Shown here piece by piece: positions 7,891 to 14,955 of a stretch of DNA of 15,001 nt; the first letter of the stretch is position 1; every line of letters starts with the position of its first letter. Below the pieces are notes generated by a model that was not told the DNA's origin, did not search any database, and saw only the letters and a list, made by a program, of their open reading frames with translations. Both the position numbers and the translations under genes were made by a program. Where the stretch lies: positions 1 through 15,001 of the forward strand of contig DHGE01000169.1 in assembly GCA_002402635.1 (NCBI GenBank). Reading direction: 5' to 3'. This DNA is from Deferribacterales bacterium UBA4806 (GTDB lineage: Bacteria > Chrysiogenota > Deferribacteres > Deferribacterales > UBA228).

Positions 7891-8670
7891 ATGAATTTTA
7901 ATAATAAAAAAGTAATTATTACTGGCGGCGGTACAGGTATAGGAAAAACATTGGCAATAAAGTATATAAGAAATGGTGCATTCGTTGTTATAAATGGAAG
8001 AAGAAAAGATGTATTAGAGTTATCTGCACATGAAATTGATCCTACTTTAAAAAAAATAGATTTTCTTGCAGGCGACATTGGTGAAATTAATACATCAAAA
8101 AATTTAATAAACAAGTGTATAAACAGATTTGGAGGCATAGATATTTTAATAAATAATGCTGGAATTTTTCAACCAAAAGCTTTCTTAAACCATACGGAAG
8201 AGGATTTCTATGCTTATATTGATACCATTTTAAAAGGTACATTTTTTGCTTCTCAGTTTGCAATAGATGAAATGCGTAAAAATGGAGGAGGTTCAATTAT
8301 TAATGTTGGTTCAATGTGGGCATTAGAAGCAATAGAATCTACTCCTTCATCTGCATATTCTGCCGCAAAAGCAGGTGTGCATGCATTAACAAAAAATTTA
8401 GCTATAGAATATGCAAAAGATAAAATTAGAGTTAATGCTGTTGCTCCAGCTGTTGTGTCAACTCCTATTTATGAAAGCTTTATTGAAAAAGAAAAGGTAG
8501 AAGAAGTACTTTTAAGTTTTAATAAATTTCATCCACTAGGAAGAATTGCACGGCCAGAAGATATTGTTGAAGCTATTATGTTTTTATCAAGTGAAAAAGC
8601 CAGTTTTATTACAGGAGTGATCTTACCTGTTGATGGTGGTATTACCGCAGGAAGACATATAGAAAAGTAA
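7891..8670 (+). CDS. Short-chain dehydrogenase/reductase (classical SDR, NAD(P)-dependent)
   Basis: A 259-residue classical SDR of standard length. The cofactor motif TGGGTGIG is at 11-18, NNAG at 88-91, the catalytic Ser141, Tyr156 and Lys160 (YSAAK) are present, and the C-terminal PVDGG is at 246-250. An NGRR sequence after the second strand (35-38) suggests NADP preference, because arginines there usually contact the 2'-phosphate. The fourth member of the usual catalytic tetrad, the Asn of N-L-K-G, appears replaced by Ile113 (ILKG). The enzyme is probably a cytoplasmic alcohol/ketone oxidoreductase; similarity to FabG-type reductases is only general and the substrate cannot be told. Translation starts at ATG after AGGAGG (7881-7886). 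It converges with the radical SAM gene with no spacer: the stops abut at 8670/8671. It is likely monocistronic. Confidence 0.92.
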   Translation: MNFNNKKVIITGGGTGIGKTLAIKYIRNGAFVVINGRRKDVLELSAHEIDPTLKKIDFLAGDIGEINTSKNLINKCINRFGGIDILINNAGIFQPKAFLNHTEEDFYAYIDTILKGTFFASQFAIDEMRKNGGGSIINVGSMWALEAIESTPSSAYSAAKAGVHALTKNLAIEYAKDKIRVNAVAPAVVSTPIYESFIEKEKVEEVLLSFNKFHPLGRIARPEDIVEAIMFLSSEKASFITGVILPVDGGITAGRHIEK

Positions 8671-10521
8671 TCAGTTAAGTTTTATATTGAAATTAGTAAA
8701 ATCTAAATCTAAAATAGAATTCAAGGAACTATTAATTTGTATTTTTATTTTATCTCTGTAATCTCTTAAGGAATAAATAAAATTTTTAACCCCTGTATAG
8801 TTCTTAAATGTACCATCAATATGAATTATAAGATATGCGTTGCTCTTGTTCAAAATTTTCTTAATATTTAGCTGTAAAAAATTATAAACTCTATTTTTTA
8901 AATTACCCTTTAGATGTATAATTATTTTTATTGAGTTGTCTAATGATGAATCTACCTTTATATTTAAAACCCCTTTTTTTATATATTTATTAGTGCGTTT
9001 TTTTATATCTAATATAATATTTTTTAATAAATCGAGATTAACAGGTTTTTCAAAATTATTTTTTGCATATTCCATCATTGATATACCACTGACCCAATCG
9101 CTTCCTGCTAAGCTATAATATTTAGATTTAACTCGTAAAAGGGTCATAAGGAAATAGAAAATTCGAGATATTCCGCCCTTCATTATACCTTTTAATAAAA
9201 CATTTTTTACAACCTTTTTATCAGTTTTATCCATTTCTGAAGTTTCTTTGTTAAAATATTTATACTTATTTACTATTTTTTTATAAATGTTTCTATTTGT
9301 ACAAAGTTTCAAATAAAGATTTTTATAATTTTCAAGCATCTCATCATAACTCATGTTTTTTGGTATTACATTTGTCCCAAGCTGAGTGTTTTCGTAATAG
9401 CCACTATTCTCTCTTATCCTATTTTCCTTCTTCATTCTTAAATATAGCGGAGTTTTGGGTGGAGCATAAAGAAGCCCAACCATAGAAACTTGAATACCAC
9501 TTTTTATTATAAAATCTTGAAGCTCCTTAAATACACTAATATCATCATTATCAAAGCCTACTATAAATCCAGCAAAAACTTCAATTCCATAAGAATAAAT
9601 TTTTCTTACAGCTTCTAATTCATTTATGTTTTGATTTTGTTTTTTATTTGCTTCTTTTAATGAATTTTTATTAACAGATTCAATTCCTATAAAGACCCAG
9701 TCGAAATTTGCTTTTCTTAACAAATCAAGCAATAATTCATCTTTAGCTAAATTTAAAGAAACTTCAGTACCGAATGAAAATCGTATTTTATATTTACGTT
9801 GATATTCAATCAAATAATTTAATAATATTATGGCCTTTTTTCTATTCCCAATAAAATTGTCATCAACAAAAAATATGTTACGTATACCACTTTTTCTTAA
9901 TGCATCTAGTTCTTTTCCAATTTGTGTGTTGCTCTTATTTCTTGGTTTTCGACCAAACATAACGATAATATCACAAAATTCACAGTTGTATGGGCATCCT
10001 CTAGAAAACTGTATAGAAGCTGTTTTATATCTATCCATTTTAAGCAAATCAAATCTAGGTATTGGAACATCAGCCATGTCAACAGTTCCTATTTCTTTAT
10101 ATAATTTTTTATAATTTCCATTTTCGAAATCAGAACAGAATTCTTTCCAAATATATTCAGCTTCTCCAGAAATAATAACATCAGCAATATTTTCATACAT
10201 CTCAGGACACAATGAAGCACCACTGCCACCTACTACAATTGTATAACCCTTTCCCTTGTAAAATTTTATTATTTCCTTCTGTCTTTTGAATTGCACCATC
10301 ATACCACAGATTCCAATAATATCGGCATCAGGCTCTGGTGGTATAGGCTCAATATTTTCATCAACAATGCTTACCTGCCAGCTTGAAGGTGTAAGAGCTG
10401 CCACTGTGGCAAGACCAAGTGGAGGATTTATTGCTTTTTCTTTTACGAAAATATTATCAATTGCAAATCTAAAACTCCAGAAACTTTCATCAAATTTGGG
10501 ATTTATTAATAGTAATTTCAT
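8671..10521 (-). CDS. B12-binding radical SAM protein (DUF4070-type) with an extra C-terminal domain
   Basis: A 616-residue protein. An N-terminal Rossmann-like cobalamin-binding domain (about 1-145; LLLINPK, NPPLGLATVAALTP, VVGGSGASL) precedes a radical SAM core with Cys176, Cys180 and Cys183 in RGCPYNCEFC, which bind the 4Fe-4S cluster. A GTEVSLNLAKD strand, GIES at 279-282 and FIVGFD at 319-324 complete the barrel. About 355-480 resembles the DUF4070 region that follows the core in this subfamily (relatives include hopanoid-modifying HpnR/HpnJ-like enzymes). The likely chemistry is SAM- and cobalamin-dependent methylation or a related radical reaction; the substrate is unknown. Residues about 497-616 are an additional lysine- and asparagine-rich alpha/beta segment. 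The start is fixed by the beginning of the B12 fold, although no Shine-Dalgarno is visible before the ATG. It follows the BCCT gene by 64 bases and is probably last in that operon. Confidence 0.92.
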   Translation of the reverse strand: MKLLLINPKFDESFWSFRFAIDNIFVKEKAINPPLGLATVAALTPSSWQVSIVDENIEPIPPEPDADIIGICGMMVQFKRQKEIIKFYKGKGYTIVVGGSGASLCPEMYENIADVIISGEAEYIWKEFCSDFENGNYKKLYKEIGTVDMADVPIPRFDLLKMDRYKTASIQFSRGCPYNCEFCDIIVMFGRKPRNKSNTQIGKELDALRKSGIRNIFFVDDNFIGNRKKAIILLNYLIEYQRKYKIRFSFGTEVSLNLAKDELLLDLLRKANFDWVFIGIESVNKNSLKEANKKQNQNINELEAVRKIYSYGIEVFAGFIVGFDNDDISVFKELQDFIIKSGIQVSMVGLLYAPPKTPLYLRMKKENRIRENSGYYENTQLGTNVIPKNMSYDEMLENYKNLYLKLCTNRNIYKKIVNKYKYFNKETSEMDKTDKKVVKNVLLKGIMKGGISRIFYFLMTLLRVKSKYYSLAGSDWVSGISMMEYAKNNFEKPVNLDLLKNIILDIKKRTNKYIKKGVLNIKVDSSLDNSIKIIIHLKGNLKNRVYNFLQLNIKKILNKSNAYLIIHIDGTFKNYTGVKNFIYSLRDYRDKIKIQINSSLNSILDLDFTNFNIKLN

Positions 10522-10585
10522 AGTTAACTGTTTTATTTAAGATCTATTTTTTTCTTATATAAGTCAACAGAAAATATTTAATATG

Positions 10586-12145
10586 TTAATCCCATCCATA
10601 TTTTTTTACATACTCCTCTAATCCTTTTTTTATAGACCAACACATAAAAAGTAATACTATTGCAAAAGGGAAACCAGCTATTACTGAAGCGGTTTGCAGT
10701 GCCACCAAGCCACCACCGAGAACTAATGTGGCAGCCACTACTCCTTCAAGAATAGCCCAAAATATTCTCTGTAATTTAGGTGGGTCCGGGTTACCTCCCG
10801 AAGTTATAATGTCAATTACCATTGATCCAGAATCTGAAGAAGTCACAAAGAAAGAAATAATTACAAATATTGCTACAAGCGATAAAAATTTAGTTAAGGG
10901 GAAATATTTAAAAAACTCAAACAAAGCAATTGCTATATTAGTTTTAACAGGATTTATCAGATCTATATCTTTGAACATCTCTAGGTATAGTGCACTTCCA
11001 CCAAAAATCGTCATCCAAAAAAATGTTAGAATCACGGGTATGAATAATACTCCTAATAAAAATTCACGAATGCTTCTACCGTAGGATATTCTGGCAATAA
11101 ACATACCAACAAATGGAGACCAAGCTATCCACCATCCCCAATAAAACATCGTCCAGTTTATTTGCCAATCTTTCATAGTATATGCTGATTTCCACATAGC
11201 AATCCTAGGAAATTGCTGTATATAACTTCCTATATTTTCAACAAAAGCATTAAAAATAAATAATGTAGGACCTAATATTAGCATTAAAAGCATTATTAAT
11301 GCTGCAATATAAATGTTGATTGTACTTAGTAGTTTTATCCCCATATCTAGTCCTCTAACCACAGACCAAGTAGCAATTGCGGTTATTATTGCGATTAATA
11401 GAATTTGTATAGTGCTGTTAATAGGGATTTTGAACAAAATATTTAATCCGGCATTAATCTGCTTAACTCCTAAACCAAGAGATGTTGCAACACCATAGAG
11501 ACATGCAACTACTGCAATAGTATCTATTAGATTGCCTATGAACCCATATATTTTATTCCCAATGAGAGGATAAAAGATATTTCTTATTGAAAAAGGCAAC
11601 TTTTCAGAAAAACCAAAAAAAGCTAAACCCAGTCCTACCATTGAGTAAACAGCCCAAGGATGGAGTCCCCAATGCAGAAATGTCAAATTCATTGCAGTTT
11701 TTGCTCTCCCAATATTTGTAGGTTCATTAAAATAATTAGCACTATAATGTAATATAGGTTCTGCTACACCGTAAAAAAGAATTCCTATCCCCATTCCAGC
11801 ACTAAAAAGCATAGCAAACCAGCTAAATGTTCCAAATTCTGGTTCTGCTTCTGAACCACCGATCTTCAAATTACCATATTTACTAAACATTAAGACAAAG
11901 CAATATAATAATACAATATTCATCACAAGCACATAGAACCACCCTGCATACTTTGAAATATCTGTTTGAATATTGCTAAAAATTTCTTTTGCTGAATTTC
12001 CTGTTAAGATTGTTAAAATAACTCCTATAACAATAACGCTAAAACTTGTAAAAAATACCCAAGGGTTAAGATCATATTTAAGTTTTTTACTTAGTTTAGT
12101 TAGGTCTTTATACTTTTGATCCTTCTTATCAATATTATTCTTCAA
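10586..12145 (-). CDS. BCCT-family transporter, probably Na+-coupled glycine betaine uptake
   Basis: A 519-residue, about 12-helix secondary transporter of the betaine/carnitine/choline family. Diagnostic motifs are GMGIGILFYGVAEP (117-130, the unwound TM3 glycine stretch in the betaine-transporter form), the tryptophan box YWGWWIAWSPFVGMFIARIS (335-354) that lines the quaternary-ammonium site, and VTSSDSG (434-440), where Thr435-Ser436 match the second sodium site of BetP. These favour sodium-coupled betaine-type import over CaiT-like carnitine exchange. The C-terminus is short (about 20 residues after the last helix), unlike the long osmosensing tail of BetP, while the N-terminus has about 25 charged residues. 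AGGAG lies 9 bases before the ATG. It starts 19 bases after the 81-residue gene and is followed by the radical SAM gene. The role could be osmoprotection or delivery of a quaternary amine for catabolism. Confidence 0.93.
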   Translation of the reverse strand: MKNNIDKKDQKYKDLTKLSKKLKYDLNPWVFFTSFSVIVIGVILTILTGNSAKEIFSNIQTDISKYAGWFYVLVMNIVLLYCFVLMFSKYGNLKIGGSEAEPEFGTFSWFAMLFSAGMGIGILFYGVAEPILHYSANYFNEPTNIGRAKTAMNLTFLHWGLHPWAVYSMVGLGLAFFGFSEKLPFSIRNIFYPLIGNKIYGFIGNLIDTIAVVACLYGVATSLGLGVKQINAGLNILFKIPINSTIQILLIAIITAIATWSVVRGLDMGIKLLSTINIYIAALIMLLMLILGPTLFIFNAFVENIGSYIQQFPRIAMWKSAYTMKDWQINWTMFYWGWWIAWSPFVGMFIARISYGRSIREFLLGVLFIPVILTFFWMTIFGGSALYLEMFKDIDLINPVKTNIAIALFEFFKYFPLTKFLSLVAIFVIISFFVTSSDSGSMVIDIITSGGNPDPPKLQRIFWAILEGVVAATLVLGGGLVALQTASVIAGFPFAIVLLFMCWSIKKGLEEYVKKYGWD

Positions 12146-12164
12146 TTAATTAACTCCTGCCCAT

Positions 12165-12410
12165 TTATTTGATTTTTTTTAGGTTTAAGATAATTCTAGT
12201 CTTATCCTCTCTATTCTCTATTTCAAAAAAATTATTATATCTTTTCAAATTAATGTTTTTTATCGTCAATTTCCCAATAAAAACTTTTCGATATTTTAAA
12301 ACAATATTGCCACTTTCCTTATCTATTAAATCAAGTCCTCTTTTTTCATAATGTTCATTTTTAATTTCAAGAAATCTTAACTTTTCCAAATAATTTTTTA
12401 ATAATGACAT
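12165..12410 (-). CDS. Small basic protein of unknown function
   Basis: An 81-residue lysine-rich protein without a recognised domain. The first 25 residues look helical (MSLLKNYLEKLRFLEIKNEH); the rest looks like a series of short beta strands (NIVLKYRKVF, KLTIKNINL, NNFFEIEN, TRIILNLKKI). There is no signal peptide or membrane segment. It lies 34 bases after the HTH-AbrB gene and 19 bases before the BCCT gene on the same strand, so it is probably co-transcribed with both. No good Shine-Dalgarno precedes the ATG, which lowers confidence, but no ORF on either strand competes convincingly: the opposite frame (12169-12351) has no ribosome site. Confidence 0.6.
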   Translation of the reverse strand: MSLLKNYLEKLRFLEIKNEHYEKRGLDLIDKESGNIVLKYRKVFIGKLTIKNINLKRYNNFFEIENREDKTRIILNLKKIK

Positions 12411-12444
12411 AGATCTTTAATTTGGTAGAACAAAAATAGTTCTT

Positions 12445-12768
12445 TTATAGTTTTTTTATAATTATTCTATCAGCTTCTATGATTAATTCGCATTTGTCTC
12501 CTTCTTTAAATCCTGTATGTCTCAATAATTCTTCGGAGAAAAGAATTCCATCTTTCTCTGAGATCCTAAATTCTTCTGGTTCTACCCCCTTGTCAAACAA
12601 GCCTTTTACTTCATAATATTTTTTATCTTGAAACTGTAATAACAGCAAATGTTCTTTAAGAGACCATAGGGATATACCTAAAATTTTCATAATTTCTTTT
12701 GCATTTCTGCCTTCAGATATTAAACTGCGTAACTTATCTGGATTGTATTTATGAGTATAACTGCTCAT
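12445..12768 (-). CDS. Putative DNA-binding regulator: HTH fused to an AbrB/SpoVT-like swapped-hairpin domain
   Basis: A 107-residue protein. Residues about 10-43 (PDKLRSLISEGRNAKEIMKILGISLWSLKEHL) fit a small helix-turn-helix: a helix, AKEIMKILGIS as helix-turn, then a recognition helix. Residues about 67-107 (ISEKDGILFSEELL, GFKEGDKCELIIEADRIIIKKL) have the pattern of the AbrB/MazE/SpoVT hairpin fold, a strand, a short helix, the GxxEGD turn and two strands. Both parts usually bind DNA, so it is probably a small dimeric transcription regulator. It is first in a same-strand series with the 81-residue gene, the BCCT transporter and the radical SAM gene, and may control them or itself. A promoter with a perfect TATAAT lies just upstream. 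The ribosome site is weak (AGAG close to the ATG). An antitoxin role is an alternative, but no toxin gene is adjacent. Confidence 0.8.
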   Translation of the reverse strand: MSSYTHKYNPDKLRSLISEGRNAKEIMKILGISLWSLKEHLLLLQFQDKKYYEVKGLFDKGVEPEEFRISEKDGILFSEELLRHTGFKEGDKCELIIEADRIIIKKL

Positions 12769-12794
12769 TACTCTATTAGACTAACAAATAAATT

Positions 12795-12824
12795 ATTATA
12801 GGTCAACCGTAGACGTTAAGTTAA
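12795..12824 (-). promoter_or_regulatory. Promoter of the HTH-AbrB / BCCT / radical SAM unit
   Basis: The minus strand carries a perfect -10 TATAAT (complement of 12795-12800) with TTAACT (12819-12824) 18 bases upstream as a 4/6 -35. The predicted start is about 20 bases before the ATG at 12768. A TTGACC directly beside the TATAAT is too close to serve as its -35 and could overlap an operator. Confidence 0.5.
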
Positions 12825-12846
12825 TTTTGCAGCTACCAATTACTTT

Positions 12847-14052
12847 TTACTTTACATTTATATATCTTATACCACTGGGTTTCCAAGCAGGAGAAATTGT
12901 TAAGGCCCCTCGCCTTTCGCAATTTAAAACAGATGCATATGTAATGGCAGAAGAACCAAATTTTTTATTTATGCTATCAACAGCTTTGTAAATGCTTTTC
13001 CAATTTTTTCTATCAAAGATATTGGAATACATAACTGTTTTTTCTAATAAACCTGATAATGTAACACCCAATTGTCTTATATTTTTTTCAGGAGTAGCGA
13101 TTTGATTAAATAAATCAAGTGAAGCATCATAGATATGGTGTGTTGCCGAAGTGAAAAATGGTAGGGTATATCTTTTAGCTACTCCTTCAAAATTAGCATA
13201 TCTCACACACAAACATATTGTTTTACCAGATAATTTATGTGTTCTTGCTCTGTTAGAAACCATTTCTGATACCTGTAGTAAATAATTATAACATCTGTCC
13301 ACGGAAGGATTATTTTCTAACAGAGTCATGCTATGTCCAATAGATTTTACAGAAGTTTTCTTTTTATTTGCTAATTCTTCATAAACACCACAGGCCATTT
13401 TATATAAATATTCACCATTTTTGCCAAATACTTTACAAAGTTTCTCTTTACCATATGCTCTCAAGTCAGCAGTATTAAATATTCCCATATTATTTAGTTT
13501 TTTTGCGAGTCGGCTCCCTATCCCCCATAAAGCCTTCAATTCAAAAGAATCTATAAAATTTATAATCTCATTATCTTTGATAAAACAATATCCATCTGGT
13601 TTAAATACTGTGGATGCTAGTTTTGCTATAAATTTATTTGGCCCAACACCTATTGAGCAAGTAATTTTAAATTTCTTATATATATGCGTTTTAACAATGT
13701 ATGCAAAACTTTCTGGATCAAAATCCAGACTGTCTAAATTTATAAATGCTTCATCTATAGAATATACTTCTACATCTGGAGTAATCGTGGTAAGGTATTG
13801 CATTATTTCTTTTGACACATAAGTGTATTTTCTATTGTTCCCTACTACAAGGGTTAGCTGAGGGCACACCTTTAGTGCCTCAAATTTACTCATTCCAGTT
13901 TTAACTCCTAAACGCCTTGCAGCATAAGAACAGGTTGTAACTACTGTTCTTTCCTTTGCACCTATAACGGCAATAGGTTTGCCTTTTAATTTAGGGTTGG
14001 AAGCCTCTTCAACAGAAGCGAAAAAAGCATCCATATCCAGGCAAGCTAACAT
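12847..14052 (-). CDS. Y-family translesion DNA polymerase (DinB/UmuC type)
   Basis: A 401-residue Y-family polymerase. The catalytic carboxylates are present: Asp6 in LDMDAFF and the Asp100-Glu101 pair in YSIDEAF. Phe11 occupies the steric-gate position that excludes ribonucleotides. The palm and fingers continue with TTCSYAARRLGVKTGM (39-54); CSIGVGPNKFIAKLAS and the helix-hairpin-helix LWGIGSRLAKKL follow, and then the little-finger domain (KSIGHSMTL onward). It would copy past damaged bases during the SOS response, at the cost of mutations. Its ATG lies inside the end of the DUF6504-like gene (7-base overlap), with GAGG about 9 bases upstream, so it is translationally coupled and under LexA control through the cassette promoter. 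DinB (Pol IV) and UmuC-like lineages are hard to separate by eye. I see no clear C-terminal sliding-clamp motif. Confidence 0.93.
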   Translation of the reverse strand: MLACLDMDAFFASVEEASNPKLKGKPIAVIGAKERTVVTTCSYAARRLGVKTGMSKFEALKVCPQLTLVVGNNRKYTYVSKEIMQYLTTITPDVEVYSIDEAFINLDSLDFDPESFAYIVKTHIYKKFKITCSIGVGPNKFIAKLASTVFKPDGYCFIKDNEIINFIDSFELKALWGIGSRLAKKLNNMGIFNTADLRAYGKEKLCKVFGKNGEYLYKMACGVYEELANKKKTSVKSIGHSMTLLENNPSVDRCYNYLLQVSEMVSNRARTHKLSGKTICLCVRYANFEGVAKRYTLPFFTSATHHIYDASLDLFNQIATPEKNIRQLGVTLSGLLEKTVMYSNIFDRKNWKSIYKAVDSINKKFGSSAITYASVLNCERRGALTISPAWKPSGIRYINVK

Positions 14053-14303
14053 TGTAACGATCCCTCATCTATAGCTAAAAGATACCACTGGTATGTCATT
14101 GTAGAATAAGATATTTCATAAATACTCTTATTATCAGTAACAGTAAATTTGTATATTATATTCTCCCCTTCCCTTTCTTTCCACCTGTAACAAACCTGTT
14201 TAATAATAACTTTCATGTGTTTATACAAAAACCATACAGGTTTTATTCTGCCTCCTTCAAAGATGGCACCTACGGAGATTTTTTCATCTAACGTAATTAT
14301 CAT
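14046..14303 (-). CDS. DUF6504-like small protein of the SOS cassette
   Basis: An 85-residue protein whose pattern fits the small beta-rich DUF6504-type family: FEGGRIKPVWFLYKHMKVIIKQV (a GG.. P..F.. V pattern), a conserved Trp (CYRWKE), then YKFTVTDNKSIYEI and YQWYLLAIDE, the typical Y.V...Y.L...W.L ending. Members of that family occur beside or fused to Y-family polymerase genes (ImuB and relatives) in LexA-controlled mutagenesis cassettes; the molecular role is unknown. The assignment is from pattern memory and is not certain. The ATG overlaps the lexA stop as ATGA, and the AGGAGG ribosome site (14310-14315) lies within the Gly-Gly codons at the end of lexA. Its own 3' end overlaps the polymerase start by 7 bases. 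It therefore should be made together with LexA and the polymerase. Confidence 0.8.
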   Translation of the reverse strand: MIITLDEKISVGAIFEGGRIKPVWFLYKHMKVIIKQVCYRWKEREGENIIYKFTVTDNKSIYEISYSTMTYQWYLLAIDEGSLQC

Positions 14304-14890
14304 CCAAATCCTCCTAAATTTCTTAATAAAGCAACAACTTTACCTACTATTTCAAATTCATCTCCTTCTCTGACATGTATTTCTTTATATCTAAGATTTG
14401 AAGGCAGTAATTTAATATTTCCATCACTTTTATAAAATCTTTTAACAGTGACTTCTCCGTTTATCCTAAATATACCTATCTCACTATTATTTAATGTTTG
14501 AGTTTTTTTTACTAGCAAATAATCTCCATCCATAATCCCTGCTTCAATCATTGAATCTCCTTCTGCTTTTAGAAAAAAAATCTCTTCATTGTTTAAATAG
14601 GGATTTAAATCTATAAATTTTTCGATATTTTCTTCTGAAAATGTAGGTATTCCTGCTTTAATCCTTCCAAGTAAGGGGATTTTTTTAAGTACATTTATAT
14701 TAATTCCTCTTGCCATATTTTCTTTTCTTCTAATGATTCCTGAAAAAGTTAATTTATCTAACATTTTTTTTACCCCTGAAGTAGAGGTCACCCCTACCCC
14801 TTTTGCTATTTCTCTGATGGAAGGAGGATATCCATGTTCCTTTATAAAATCACTTATAAAATCAACATATCTTTTTTGTTTATCTGTCAT
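14300..14890 (-). CDS. lexA: LexA repressor, SOS master regulator
   Basis: A 196-residue LexA of normal length. The winged HTH occupies about 1-65 (PPSIREIAKGVGV...GVKKMLDKL...GIIRR). The self-cleavage bond Ala79-Gly80 lies in GRIKAGIP, the catalytic Ser113 in GDSM and Lys150 in VTVKRF, followed by the S24-type peptidase end (FEIVGKVVALLR). RecA-stimulated cleavage should inactivate it after DNA damage. It heads an overlapping cassette with the DUF6504-like gene and a Y-family polymerase and has a LexA box in its own leader, so it is autoregulated and controls all three. The start ATG at 14888-14890 fits the domain start, yet no Shine-Dalgarno precedes it; the nearest one (AGGTGA, 14915-14920) lies 25 bases upstream at a two-codon ORF. 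Whether this is the main chromosomal LexA or a second copy cannot be told. Confidence 0.95.
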   Translation of the reverse strand: MTDKQKRYVDFISDFIKEHGYPPSIREIAKGVGVTSTSGVKKMLDKLTFSGIIRRKENMARGININVLKKIPLLGRIKAGIPTFSEENIEKFIDLNPYLNNEEIFFLKAEGDSMIEAGIMDGDYLLVKKTQTLNNSEIGIFRINGEVTVKRFYKSDGNIKLLPSNLRYKEIHVREGDEFEIVGKVVALLRNLGGFG

Positions 14891-14901
14891 GTTATTATTT
14901 A

Positions 14902-14910
14902 TTAGAACAT
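14902..14910 (-). other. Two-codon minimal ORF (Met-Phe-stop) in the lexA leader
   Basis: On the minus strand AGGTGA (14915-14920) sits at ideal distance from ATG (14908-14910), which is followed by TTC and TAA (14902-14904). The lexA ATG follows 11 bases later and has no ribosome site of its own. The minimal ORF lies within the LexA operator. It may serve as a ribosome-loading or reinitiation element, or be a coincidence of the operator sequence, since AACAAATGTTC contains ATG by itself. Confidence 0.4.
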
Positions 14911-14916
14911 TTGTTC
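14905..14916 (-). promoter_or_regulatory. LexA box (GAAC-N4-GTTC) in the lexA leader
   Basis: A perfect palindromic half-site pair, GAACAAATGTTC on the minus strand, matching the Gram-positive DinR/Cheo-box core GAACNNNNGTTC. It lies at about +5 to +16 of the predicted transcript, so bound LexA would block its own cassette. Confidence 0.8.
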
Positions 14917-14927
14917 ACCTATATATA

Positions 14928-14955
14928 TTTTTAGCACAGTTATTTTAAATGTCAA
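14928..14955 (-). promoter_or_regulatory. lexA cassette promoter
   Basis: On the minus strand a consensus -35 TTGACA (14950-14955) is followed after 16 bases by TAAAAA (14928-14933), a 4/6 -10 with an extended TGTGC in front. Predicted start is near 14921, immediately before AGGTGA and the LexA box. Confidence 0.6.

Noticed and set aside
10728..11084. 118-codon ORF on the plus strand
   Set aside because: Antisense to the conserved BCCT TM segments and tryptophan box; a shadow frame.
12427..12443. AGAAC-N7-GTTCT inverted repeat after the HTH-AbrB gene, as a LexA box or terminator
   Set aside because: The half-sites resemble the LexA box at 14905 but spacing is 7 instead of 4. As a hairpin the stem is only 5 bp with no following T-run in the direction of transcription.
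12445..12768. Toxin-antitoxin system based on the AbrB/MazE-like domain
   Set aside because: The neighbouring 81-residue protein shows no MazF, PIN, RelE or other toxin signature, and the next genes are a transporter and an enzyme.
13421..13822. 133-codon ORF on the plus strand
   Set aside because: Antisense to the catalytic core of the Y-family polymerase; no ribosome site or recognisable domain.
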